NCBI GenBank assembly: GCA_963790965.1
Contig: CAWBQO010000003.1
Coordinates: forward strand, 1,116,001-1,180,000
Reading direction: 5' to 3'
Source of the DNA: CAWBQO01 sp963790965
Lineage (GTDB): Bacteria; Bacteroidota; Rhodothermia; Rhodothermales; DASSAV01
Length of the DNA: 64,000 nucleotides
In this document: positions 8,336-16,630 of the stretch, in pieces
Position numbering within the stretch: the first letter of the stretch is position 1
How the letters are laid out: each line of letters opens with the position of its first letter
Made by a program: the position numbers and the translations under genes
The notes under the pieces: model-generated
The model's input: the letters and a program-made list of their open reading frames with translations, nothing else
Databases searched by the model: none
Told to the model about the DNA's origin: nothing

Positions 8336-8989
8336 ATGGAAGGCGCAGCAATCGATCTCAATGTGAACGCGGCAGGAATAGACGTTCGTTTCAAAGACAC
8401 GGCGGAGGTGCGGTGGTTCTTCGAGGGACCGCCGCCGGAAAGCGTGGTCCACTGGTTCGACCGCCTTGGCGGTTCGCGCGAGGCGAAGCGGACGGATCAC
8501 TACCGCCCCCCCGTTGACGATTCGATCAACGTCAAGCTGCGCGAGGGGCGGATAGAGGAAAAACGACGTCTCTCCGACGGGAGCATCGTGCAGTTACATT
8601 CCTCCTCAAGCGGAAGGGTGGAAAGATGGCGCAAGTGGTCGATGAAACCGGCAGACGCCGGGTTCACGCTGCAGACGGACGGGCACATTGCCGTAACGAA
8701 AGCGCGCCGTTTAGTAGGCTTTGGGTTCTACGGAGAAGCGCTCGGGCGCGTGTCCGATCCGGAGCGAAGAAGAGGCTGCGACCTGGAGCTTACGCGCCTG
8801 CAGATCGGTCAAGAGCACTGGTGGACGATCTGCTTCGAGGCATTCGGCCCCTCGGACTCCTTAGCAGCAACGCTTCGACGCGCCGCAGCGTTCGCCTTTA
8901 TGGCACCCGGATCACCTGCCCTTGCCGGCCATCACTCATTCGGGTACGCCCGCTGGCTTCTCCAACACAGTCCCGCTGCCGCGCGTTAG
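8336..8989 (+). CDS. Conserved hypothetical protein, CYTH-like pattern
   Basis: The protein is about 217 residues from this ATG. Earlier in-frame starts exist at 8207 (TTG), 8243 and 8300 (ATG). The first half reads like a CYTH-type fold: AEVRWFFEG, then RTDHYRP, SINVKLREGRIEEKRRL and VERWRKWS. The second half has LVGFGFYGE and WWTICFEAFG. I know of no assigned function for this pattern and infer only a possible triphosphate-tunnel-like fold. It sits between divergent speA and the ktrB-ktrA pair, with ktrB starting 15 bases after its stop. Confidence 0.65.
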   Translation: MEGAAIDLNVNAAGIDVRFKDTAEVRWFFEGPPPESVVHWFDRLGGSREAKRTDHYRPPVDDSINVKLREGRIEEKRRLSDGSIVQLHSSSSGRVERWRKWSMKPADAGFTLQTDGHIAVTKARRLVGFGFYGEALGRVSDPERRRGCDLELTRLQIGQEHWWTICFEAFGPSDSLAATLRRAAAFAFMAPGSPALAGHHSFGYARWLLQHSPAAAR

Positions 8990-9004
8990 AATACTTCAAC
9001 CTGG

Positions 9005-10423
9005 ATGGCTTTTTTTGAATCTCTCAAGCCGGGGGGCGTACGACGGGATAACCTGTGGCGCCGCATCTCAGGCCCGCAGCTCTTCGTTTTCTCTTTTCTG
9101 CTTCTGATCATTGCGGGTACCATCGGTCTGATGGCGCTGCCGGGCCTCTTCGCAGGCGAAGACCTCAACTGGCTCGATGCGCTCTTCACAGCGACCAGCG
9201 CCGCCTGCGTGACCGGGCTGATCGTGGTTGACACAGCGACCTACTTCACCAAAGCAGGCCAGGGCTGGATTCTCTTGCTAATTCAGTTCGGCGGCCTTGG
9301 CATGATCACATTCACGACGCTCATTATCGTAGCGCTCGGCCAGCGCCTCTCCCTCCGCACCGAGGCGCTCAACGACACGACGATGAGCGTGTTGAACAAT
9401 GTCAGCGCCGCCCGGCTGACACGAGACGTGGTGATCTTTACATTCGGTATCGAAGCCGCAGGTGCCCTCGCGCTGTACCTGTTCTGGTTCAACCAACTGG
9501 GCGCAGTCGGGGCCGTTTGGCCTGCCGTGTTCCACTCCATCAGCGCGTTCTGCAACGCGGGCTTTTCGACCTTTACAACGTCTTTGATGGACTTCGCGGG
9601 CAATGGCGGCGTCATTTCCGTCATTATGATCCTCATCGTGCTGGGCGGCCTCGGCTTCCTGACCATGGAAGAAGTCTACCTCTGGCGAAAGAGCCACCGA
9701 CTGGCCGAAGTGCGCCGGTTCAGCCTGTCCCTCCATTCGCGGGTGGTGCTCGCTACCACTGCCATTCTCATCTTCGCAGCGTGGCCCATCTTCACCGCGC
9801 TCGAGTGGAACACGACCCTCCGCGAACTGCCGGTCTGGGCAAAACTTATCAACGGGCTGTTCTTGAGCATAACGCCGCGCACTGCAGGTTTCAACTCGGT
9901 TGACTACGCCCTCACGACCGACAGCTCCAACTTCCTGACCATCCTGCTCATGTCGGTCGGCGGCTCCCCCGGTTCCACGGCGGGCGGCGTCAAAACGACT
10001 ACGATAGCGCTGATCGGCCTTCTTGCCTGGGCACGCCTGCGAGGCAATGACCTCGTGAGCCTGCAGGGCCGCTCCGTCCCCCAGGAAACCGTTCAGAGAG
10101 CCGTCGGATTGTTCGTTCTGGCGTTCGGCCTGATAACGGCCTCGATCATGATTATTACCATCACGGAACTGGACATCCTTCCCACTCAGAACGTACCCCG
10201 ACCGTTTCTGGCCTTTATGTTTGAGGTCGTGAGTGCCTTCAACACCGTGGGCCTGTCGATGGGCGGCACGGCGGCCCTCTCCACGCCGGGCAAATGGCTC
10301 GTCATTCTTCTTATGTTCGTCGGGAGGGTAGGCCCGCTCACGTTCGCCGCCGCCGTGGCCCGCCGTGTTCGGCTGCCTTCCGAACGGTTCCGCTACGCGT
10401 ACGAAGATATCATCGTCGGCTGA
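9005..10423 (+). CDS. ktrB: Potassium uptake channel subunit, TrkH/KtrB family
   Basis: The 472-residue integral membrane protein has the four pore-loop repeats of the Trk/Ktr/HKT superfamily: TSAACVTGL (about 62-70), ISAFCNAGFST (about 179-189), TPRTAGFNS (about 290-298) and FNTVGLSMGG (about 413-422). The gating loop GGSPGSTAGGVKTTT lies at about 318-332. Its length favours KtrB over the longer E. coli TrkH. It conducts potassium, with sodium dependence known in some relatives. The RCK-domain partner follows 26 bases downstream. Confidence 0.92.
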   Translation: MAFFESLKPGGVRRDNLWRRISGPQLFVFSFLLLIIAGTIGLMALPGLFAGEDLNWLDALFTATSAACVTGLIVVDTATYFTKAGQGWILLLIQFGGLGMITFTTLIIVALGQRLSLRTEALNDTTMSVLNNVSAARLTRDVVIFTFGIEAAGALALYLFWFNQLGAVGAVWPAVFHSISAFCNAGFSTFTTSLMDFAGNGGVISVIMILIVLGGLGFLTMEEVYLWRKSHRLAEVRRFSLSLHSRVVLATTAILIFAAWPIFTALEWNTTLRELPVWAKLINGLFLSITPRTAGFNSVDYALTTDSSNFLTILLMSVGGSPGSTAGGVKTTTIALIGLLAWARLRGNDLVSLQGRSVPQETVQRAVGLFVLAFGLITASIMIITITELDILPTQNVPRPFLAFMFEVVSAFNTVGLSMGGTAALSTPGKWLVILLMFVGRVGPLTFAAAVARRVRLPSERFRYAYEDIIVG

Positions 10424-10449
10424 ACTTTCCCTTTTCTTTAGAAACGCAG

Positions 10450-11109
10450 ATGAAACGATTCGTAGTCGTTGGACTCGGAAACTTCGGCACCACCATCGCC
10501 GAGACGCTTTACGGCCAGGGCCACGACGTTATCGCCGTTGACTCGGACGAGAACGTGGTTGATCGCATTGCGCCACACGTCTCGCGAGCCGCCTTCGGCG
10601 ACGGCCGGCAAGCCGACGTGCTCGACCGGATCGGCGCGCGCGAGGCGGATGCGGCGATTGTCAGCACCGGAGACGACATTACCTCCAGCGTTCTTACGAC
10701 GCTTGCCCTGCGCGATCTCGGCGTGAAGGATGTTTACGTGAAGGTCGTCTCCCGCGATCACGCGCGCGTCATGTCGCGCCTCGGTGCCACGGAAACGATC
10801 TTTCCTGAACGCGAAAGCGCCCGCAACCTCGCCGCCCGCCTTTCGGACCAGTCCGTGCTGAATTATCTTCAACTCGGCGGAGGCTTCATCATCCAGGAGA
10901 TGGTGGTGCCAACGCGCTGGGAAGGGCAGAATCTGAGGCAGCTTGCATTGCCGTCGCGCTATCGCATCTCCGTGATCGCCATTCACGATGTGCTTACCGA
11001 CATCATGGAAGTGCCGCCCAATCCGGATGCGCCGCTGAAAGACTCCGATACGCTCGTGATCGCGGGCACCGAAAAAGCCTGCCGCGCCGCAGCCGAGGCG
11101 GCAGACTAA
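10450..11109 (+). CDS. ktrA: Potassium uptake regulatory subunit, KtrA/TrkA family
   Basis: The 219-residue cytosolic RCK protein binds nucleotide and gates KtrB. The Rossmann motif GLGNFG is at 7-12, followed by GHDVIAVDSDENVV with the acidic residue ending beta-2. A TrkA-N domain covers about 1-130 and a single TrkA-C domain about 140-219 (RYRISVIAIHD, LKDSDTLVIAG). One RCK unit rather than two marks it as KtrA-like. The ATG at 10450 is the start that puts the nucleotide-binding strand at the N-terminus. An upstream extension of the frame lies inside ktrB. Confidence 0.93.
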   Translation: MKRFVVVGLGNFGTTIAETLYGQGHDVIAVDSDENVVDRIAPHVSRAAFGDGRQADVLDRIGAREADAAIVSTGDDITSSVLTTLALRDLGVKDVYVKVVSRDHARVMSRLGATETIFPERESARNLAARLSDQSVLNYLQLGGGFIIQEMVVPTRWEGQNLRQLALPSRYRISVIAIHDVLTDIMEVPPNPDAPLKDSDTLVIAGTEKACRAAAEAAD

Positions 11110-11143
11110 AGCCAAAACGGACAAGAAAAGCCTTTACTAATAG

Positions 11144-11581
11144 ATGAACCCGACCGATTTTTCCATCGTCCTGCAGTCGGCGCTCACGCCCGTTGCGCTC
11201 ATTTCCGGCGTCGGATTGCTGCTACTGAGCATGGTGAACCGATACAGCCACGCGCTCGACCGTACGCGCCAGCTCATGAAAGACCGGCCGCACCGCACGG
11301 GCGCGGAACGGGAACGGCTCGAAGCCGCTATCGATCTCATCTACAAGCGCTGCCGGATCATGAAGAATGCCATGCTCAGCGTCTCCAGCAGCATCATGGT
11401 CAGCGGGTTCATCGTCTTCGCCACGGTGCTGGAGGGCCTGGCGGATATCTCCCTTGCCGCCGTAAAGGGGCTTCTGCTGCTGCTGTCCATGGGACTGGTC
11501 GTTGTGGGGGCCTTCCTGTTTGTGATTGAAGTCCGCTACTCACTCCACGCCATCCACCTCGAAGTTGAGAGCCGGGGCTGA
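11144..11581 (+). CDS. DUF2721 family membrane protein
   Basis: The 145-residue protein has the DUF2721 pattern: an N-terminal helix with TPVALISGVGLLLLSMVNRYS (about 15-35), a charged connector with RTRQL and RCRIMKNAM, and two further helices (about 82-135) before EVRYSLHAIHLEVE. The family function is unknown. It follows ktrA by 34 bases on the same strand and may share its transcript, but a role in potassium transport is not shown. Confidence 0.8.
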   Translation: MNPTDFSIVLQSALTPVALISGVGLLLLSMVNRYSHALDRTRQLMKDRPHRTGAERERLEAAIDLIYKRCRIMKNAMLSVSSSIMVSGFIVFATVLEGLADISLAAVKGLLLLLSMGLVVVGAFLFVIEVRYSLHAIHLEVESRG

Positions 11582-11663
11582 CGCGGCGCTTCCGCTCGGG
11601 GCGGAAACGCAGGCGGCGAAGCTTCGTACCCTTTGAACTATTCTTCAAAATCAAGTGCTACGC

Positions 11664-13844
11664 ATGAACCACCCCTTCTACTTCGCGGCAACCCTCGTTC
11701 CAGCGACGCTGATGCTGCTTGCCGGCTGCGCCGCGCCCCGGCAGTCGGCAATGCCCGAGGCTACGCTCCCGGCAAGCTCGGCAGTCCAGTATCCGGAAAC
11801 CCGCCGCGTCGATCACACCGACACCTACCACGGCACCGTCGTTGCCGACCCCTACCGCTGGCTCGAAAACCTCGACGGGACCGAAACAGCAGCTTGGGTT
11901 GCCGCGCAGAATGCGCTCGCACGGCCCTATCTGGAGAACGTTGCTGGGCGCGAGGCCATCGAGTCGCGGCTGCGTGAGTTGTGGAACTACGAGCGATTCG
12001 ACGTTCCTTTTAAGGAAGGCTCCAACTATTTCTATTCTCGCAACGACGGGTTGCAGAACCAGAGCGTTCTCTACGTCACCCCCGATCTGAACGCTCCGGC
12101 CCGCGCCATCATTGATCCGAATACTTTTAGCGAGGACGCGACGATCTCCCTCGGCGGCCTTTCCGTTGGTCCGGAGGGACACCGGCTGGCGTACGGCGTC
12201 TCCGACGGCGGCACGGACTGGCGCATCTGGCGCGTCCGAAATGTCGACACGGGCCAGGACCTCCCCGACGAACTCCGCGGAATGAAGTTCGCGAGTGTGG
12301 ACTGGGCGAAGGACGGCTCCGGCCTCTATTACAGCCGCTATCCGCAAACGCCCGACGGCACGTGGGATGACTCCAAGCAGGTCCGCGTCTACTTCCATGA
12401 ACTCGGAACGGCGCAGAACGATGACCGGCTCATCTATGAGGTCACAGACCACCCAAGGCGCAATCCCTACGCGAACGTGACCGACGACGGCCGCTTCCTC
12501 ATCCTGAACCTGTTCGACGGCTACCAGGCCAACGGCATCTACTATAAAGATTTGGCGCAGGAGAACGCACCTATCGTGCGCCTTCTCGACAAGTGGGACG
12601 GGCTGTACAACTTCCTCGGCAACAACGGTACCCGCTTCTTCTTCTCAACTACGAAGGACGCGCCGCTCGGCAAGGTGGTCAGTCTGGATATCGGCGAGCC
12701 GGAAGCCATTAGCACGGTTATTCCGGAAGGACGTGAACGTCTCGAAGGCGTGAGCTATGTCGGCGGAAAGCTCGTCGCGCAGTACCTGAAGGACGCGCAG
12801 TCCGTCGTGCGGGTTTATGACGAGAATGGCGCGGGAGGAAGCGAAGTAGCCTTACCCGGCATCGGCACCATCAGCGGCTTCTACGGCGACAGCGACGCCA
12901 CGGAGACGTTCTTCAGTTTCTCGTCGTTCACCACGCCGGGAGCCATCTACCGGTATGATCTCGCCTCCGGCGATGTAACGCTCTGGAAAGCGGCCACACC
13001 GGCGGGCATCGACCCCGGGGATTTCGATGCCAAGCAGATCTTCTATACGAGCAAGGACGGCACGCGCGTGCCGATGTTTATCATTTCCAAGAAAGGTCTC
13101 CAGTTGAACGGCGCCAACCCAACGCTGCTCTACGGCTACGGCGGATTTGACGTCTCGCTCACACCCGGCTACAGTCCTGCACGGATGGCATGGCTGGAGA
13201 TGGGCGGCGTTCTGGCCATACCGAATCTGCGCGGCGGCGGCGAGTACGGCAAGGCGTGGCACGACGCCGGCACAAAGCTCCAGAAGCAAAACGTGTTCGA
13301 CGACTTCATCGCGGCGGCGGAGTGGCTCATCGCCAACAACTACACCCGGCCCTCTAAGCTCGCCATTCAGGGTGGCAGCAACGGCGGACTGCTCATCGGC
13401 GCGACCATGACGCAGCGGCCGGACCTATTCGGCGCGGCGCTGCCGGCGGTTGGCGTGCTCGATATGCTGCGGTATCACACCGCAAGCGCGAACGCATGGC
13501 AGTGGTCCAGCGACTACGGCCTGAGCGACAACGCCGACGAGTTCCAGGCGCTGTATGCGTATTCGCCCGTTCACAACGTGGACCCCGGCACTTGCTACCC
13601 GCCGACGCTCATCACGACGGCGGATCACGACGACCGGGTCGTTCCGTGGCACTCGTTCAAGTTCGCCGCAGCGCTGCAGGCGGCGCAGGCCTGTGACAAC
13701 CCGATCCTGATTCGAGTTGAGACGCGCGCCGGACACGGCGCAGGCACCCCCACGTGGATGCGCATCGAGCAAGCCGCCGACCAGTGGGCGTTCTTGACGA
13801 AGGCGCTCGGAATGGAGGCACCTTCCTACTCCGAGGCGAAGTGA
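11664..13844 (+). CDS. Prolyl oligopeptidase family serine peptidase (lipoprotein)
   Basis: This S9A peptidase of 726 residues cleaves short peptides after proline. A lipoprotein signal (LLAGC, cysteine near residue 19) places it in the envelope. A seven-bladed propeller covers about 90-440 and the alpha/beta-hydrolase domain the remainder. The nucleophile is Ser572 in GGSNGG, the acid lies in ADHDDRVVPW and the histidine in RAGHGAG. The start used is the ATG three codons after an in-frame GTG. Length and domain order are normal. Confidence 0.93.
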   Translation: MNHPFYFAATLVPATLMLLAGCAAPRQSAMPEATLPASSAVQYPETRRVDHTDTYHGTVVADPYRWLENLDGTETAAWVAAQNALARPYLENVAGREAIESRLRELWNYERFDVPFKEGSNYFYSRNDGLQNQSVLYVTPDLNAPARAIIDPNTFSEDATISLGGLSVGPEGHRLAYGVSDGGTDWRIWRVRNVDTGQDLPDELRGMKFASVDWAKDGSGLYYSRYPQTPDGTWDDSKQVRVYFHELGTAQNDDRLIYEVTDHPRRNPYANVTDDGRFLILNLFDGYQANGIYYKDLAQENAPIVRLLDKWDGLYNFLGNNGTRFFFSTTKDAPLGKVVSLDIGEPEAISTVIPEGRERLEGVSYVGGKLVAQYLKDAQSVVRVYDENGAGGSEVALPGIGTISGFYGDSDATETFFSFSSFTTPGAIYRYDLASGDVTLWKAATPAGIDPGDFDAKQIFYTSKDGTRVPMFIISKKGLQLNGANPTLLYGYGGFDVSLTPGYSPARMAWLEMGGVLAIPNLRGGGEYGKAWHDAGTKLQKQNVFDDFIAAAEWLIANNYTRPSKLAIQGGSNGGLLIGATMTQRPDLFGAALPAVGVLDMLRYHTASANAWQWSSDYGLSDNADEFQALYAYSPVHNVDPGTCYPPTLITTADHDDRVVPWHSFKFAAALQAAQACDNPILIRVETRAGHGAGTPTWMRIEQAADQWAFLTKALGMEAPSYSEAK

Positions 13845-13929
13845 CGGGAGAGACACGAAGCGCAATCATGCCAGTTCAGCGACGCCACTGATCGCCGGCT
13901 CGTTCGCTCTTCGTTCCTAATGTTGATCA

Positions 13930-13973
13930 AGTGAGAGAGGCGACTCAGGTTACCCCGAGCCGCCTCTCTTACG
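13930..13973. terminator. Bidirectional hairpin between convergent peptidase and clpP genes
   Basis: AGAGAGGCG (13934-13942) pairs with CGCCTCTCT (13961-13969), with further CTC/GAG and GG/CC pairing inside, around a short TTACC loop. It lies between the ends of two converging genes and has only short T tracts on either side, so it is terminator-like but not canonical. Confidence 0.6.
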
Positions 13974-13990
13974 CTTACAAAGTCCGACGA

Positions 13991-14713
13991 TCAGCCGCTG
14001 CCTTTCCGGATCGTCTCATCCTTTCCCGTGACCGGCGGACGATACCCGCGCTTGGGTTCAAGCACGATGTCAATCAGGCCATATTCCTTAGCCGCATCTG
14101 CGCTGAGCCAGTAGTCGCGGTCGGCGTCGCGCTCGATCTGTTCGGTCGTTTTGCCGGAGTGGTGCGCCATAATGCTGTAGAGGCGCTCCTTGAGCCAGAG
14201 GATCTCCTTGGCCTGGATCTCAATGTCGGACGCCTGTCCCTGCGCTCCGCCAAGCGGCTGGTGTACCATTATGCGGGAGTTCGGAAGTGCCGACCGCTTG
14301 CCCTCCGCGCCCGCAGCGAGGAGCACGGATCCCATGGACGCCGCCAGACCGACGCAGCTCGTCGCCACGGGGCAAGAGACCCACTGCATCGTGTCATACA
14401 CGGCGAGGCCGCTGTAAATGACGCCGCCGGGCGAGTTGATGTACATATTGATGTCCCGCTCCGGGTCCTCGCTGGCCGCGTAAAGCAGCTGGGCCACGGT
14501 CAGGTTCGCGATCTGATCGTTGATCGGAGTCCCAAGCAGGATGATACGCTCCTTGAGCAGGCGGCTGAAAATATCATAGGCGCGCTCGCCGCGGGTCGTC
14601 TGCTCGACGACCATCGGCACGAGGGCGCTGATGGACTGCTCCTGAAACGGGCCGCTATAGATGCTGCCCGGAAGGGTCAGACTCTTGGTAAATTTGAGAA
14701 AATCTTCTACCAT
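13991..14713 (-). CDS. clpP: ATP-dependent Clp protease proteolytic subunit
   Basis: The 240-residue serine protease forms the barrel that degrades proteins fed by ClpX/ClpA-type unfoldases. The nucleophile Ser126 sits in GLAASMGS, the histidine is His151 in MVHQP, and the aspartate lies in the RDADRDYWLSA segment (about 195-205). INSPGG (92-97) lines the substrate channel. N- and C-terminal extensions are slightly longer than in E. coli. No clpX is next to it. Confidence 0.95.
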   Translation of the reverse strand: MVEDFLKFTKSLTLPGSIYSGPFQEQSISALVPMVVEQTTRGERAYDIFSRLLKERIILLGTPINDQIANLTVAQLLYAASEDPERDINMYINSPGGVIYSGLAVYDTMQWVSCPVATSCVGLAASMGSVLLAAGAEGKRSALPNSRIMVHQPLGGAQGQASDIEIQAKEILWLKERLYSIMAHHSGKTTEQIERDADRDYWLSADAAKEYGLIDIVLEPKRGYRPPVTGKDETIRKGSG

Positions 14714-14869
14714 AAACGGGCATGATCAAAGTGGTGAGGGGCCGAAAGGGCGAAATTGCTACGGCACCCCCTCTCCTTGGTTCCTACTCCGAAAGGTCCG
14801 GCACGGCCCGCGCGCAGCCTTGGCCTGTCCGAGCAATAAAGCGTGGGGACGGGCCGATCCAACACGCCC

Positions 14870-15232
14870 TTACGTGAGGAACGGATTCTCGACCACCAGT
14901 TCCTCGATCTGCTGACCATGCTGGAGGTCTTCCGTCAGGAGCCTCCCGCACCCTGCTTCAAGCGCGGCCGCAACGATGAGGGCGTCGTAGAAACTGGACT
15001 TGTACCGATCTCGACTTTGGAGGGCGCGGCGGTGCATCGATGGGGTAGGGTAGACGCGCCAGAGCGGAAGAAGCTCGGTTTCAAGAAAGTCCATGGCTTC
15101 GAAAGGTGATGACAGCGCTGCCAGAACCGGCCGCTCCATGGACAAGGGACACCGACAGCTCGCGCTTGTGCAGGTCCATGTCGTCGAACAGGTAAACGAG
15201 GATGTTAGAATCAAAAAAATCAACGTTGATTC
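14870..15232 (-). pseudogene. Broken PIN-domain (VapC-type) toxin gene
   Basis: Two frames each hold half of a PIN-domain ribonuclease. One frame (about 15212-15100) encodes the N-terminal strand VDFFDSNILVYLFDD with the first catalytic Asp. Another (about 15110-14873) encodes LLPLWRVYP, then FYDALIVAAALEAG and LLTEDLQHGQ with the remaining acidic residues. At the junction (about 15110) the frame changes, and roughly 20 residues of the usual PIN core between them are absent. The N-terminal frame also lacks a start codon: the nearby ATG runs into TGA after four codons, just before a run of seven T. It should be inactive. Confidence 0.7.
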
Positions 15233-15441
15233 ATTTCCTCTCGTTTAAACTTCCTGCCTCCAGTACGAACGTGCTTTTGCAAGCGTCGGATTGTTGCCAT
15301 TGCCGCATCGCGCCGACCTTTATCCACCTTGCTCTGAAAACACATAACCGCGATACTTCTGTGACACGCGCCGGGAGGCGATGTCGTAAACTACCGTCCA
15401 GTCAATGCGATTTCTTCAATGAACCAGTCAGAGGTGTTACG

Positions 15442-16458
15442 ATGCTTGCCATTCGACGAACGCTCACGCTCCTGTCCTGCCTCGCCGTGCTCGGCCTCTC
15501 AGCCTGCGACACGCTCCAGAGCAGCGACAGCGACGCACCGGATGATCCGATGCTGGTTGCCTTTGCAGCAGACCTTTCTTCCGAATTGAACCTTTCCGCC
15601 ACAGAGGGATCGAACGTACGCGCCACGCTCGCCCGGCATGAGGGACGCTGGGGCCAGGCGGGCTACCTCTGGTCGGTCGCCGCCGATCTGCAGGCGACGC
15701 TTACGGCCGAACAGAAGGAGGCGCTTTTTGCGCGGCTGGATTCGTTCAACGCGCGGCGCGTCCCGAACTGGTGGCGCGAGCCGCTGCGGCATTTTCATGG
15801 AGATGAGGGATGGGCTGAGAGCTTCGCCCGCCTGAACCTCACGGAACAGCAGCGGCAGGCTCTTCAGGAAATCCGCGGCAGATATGCGCCCGAGTTCCAA
15901 CTACTTGCCAATAACCGGCGTTCGGGCACGCTGACGCAGGAGGAGTTCCGCGCACAGTTCGACGCGCTGCGCACCCGGATGCGTAACGAACTCCATGCAA
16001 CGCTGACGGATGAACAGCAGGCCCGGATGGCGGCCTGGGTGTTGCAAGCGCGCATCAAATTCCAGGCGGGCGGACAAGATCTCCAGCAGTACCTCGGCGA
16101 CTGTCGAGACGTCATGGCGGAAGCGCTCCAGCTCGACGCAGCGCAGCAGGACGCCCTCTCGGCCCTTTATCAACAGCATAAAAGCGATGTTCAATTGCTG
16201 CTCGATGATGTCCGATCGGGCGAACTGGACCGCGCCGACGCTGTGGAAGCGTTCCGGGCGCTCTATGAAGCGAATCTCGACGCTCTCGCCGGTATCCTGA
16301 CGCCGACACAGCTCGAGATCGTGAAGATTCACCGCGCTCTAACTATTCGGATGCACGTGCGCTACAACCAGGGACCCCATCATGGCATGGACAACGGGAA
16401 TGGTGGTGGCAATGGAGGCGGTAATGGAGGCGGCAATGGATCAGGAAATGGTAACTGA
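15442..16458 (+). CDS. Lipoprotein with Spy/LTXXQ-like repeats and Gly/Asn-rich tail
   Basis: The 338-residue protein begins with a lipoprotein signal (LGLSAC, cysteine at about 20). The mature part is highly helical and Gln/Glu/Arg-rich, with repeated LT.EQ-type turns such as LTAEQKEAL, LTEQQRQALQEI and LTDEQQARM, as in Spy/CpxP periplasmic chaperones. The C-terminus is a run of NGNGGGN-type units (about 315-338). Start choice is supported by AGAGGTG 7 bases upstream of the ATG, one of the better ribosome sites in the window. A role in envelope stress is inference. Confidence 0.7.
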   Translation: MLAIRRTLTLLSCLAVLGLSACDTLQSSDSDAPDDPMLVAFAADLSSELNLSATEGSNVRATLARHEGRWGQAGYLWSVAADLQATLTAEQKEALFARLDSFNARRVPNWWREPLRHFHGDEGWAESFARLNLTEQQRQALQEIRGRYAPEFQLLANNRRSGTLTQEEFRAQFDALRTRMRNELHATLTDEQQARMAAWVLQARIKFQAGGQDLQQYLGDCRDVMAEALQLDAAQQDALSALYQQHKSDVQLLLDDVRSGELDRADAVEAFRALYEANLDALAGILTPTQLEIVKIHRALTIRMHVRYNQGPHHGMDNGNGGGNGGGNGGGNGSGNGN

Positions 16459-16471
16459 ACAGCGGTCGGCG

Positions 16472-16490
16472 GCGGCATGATAGATGCCGC
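16472..16490. terminator. Short hairpin after the Spy-like lipoprotein gene
   Basis: GCGGCAT (16472-16478) pairs perfectly with ATGCCGC (16484-16490) around a five-base loop, 14 bases after the stop codon. No T run follows, so termination is uncertain. Confidence 0.35.
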
Positions 16491-16512
16491 ATCGAGAAGT
16501 TAAGAAAGGTGA

Positions 16513-16550
16513 AGGCCCGGCTCGGGACCACGATGGTCGCGGCCGGGCCT
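16513..16550. promoter_or_regulatory. Strong hairpin upstream of DAHP synthase (leader or terminator)
   Basis: AGGCCCGGC (16513-16521) and GCCGGGCCT (16542-16550) form a perfect 9-bp GC-rich stem. An inner GACC/GGTC pair sits inside the loop. It lies 55 bases after the lipoprotein gene and 80 bases before the DAHP synthase start. No T tract follows. It could end the upstream transcript or act as a leader structure for the aromatic pathway gene. The sequence alone does not decide. Confidence 0.4.
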
Positions 16551-16630
16551 GTCTGTGGCACATCCCCCGAACCGAATGTCCGCCGCCCGGTTCATACCGC
16601 TCCCTTCTTCTCACCCGCTCTCCTTCTCCT

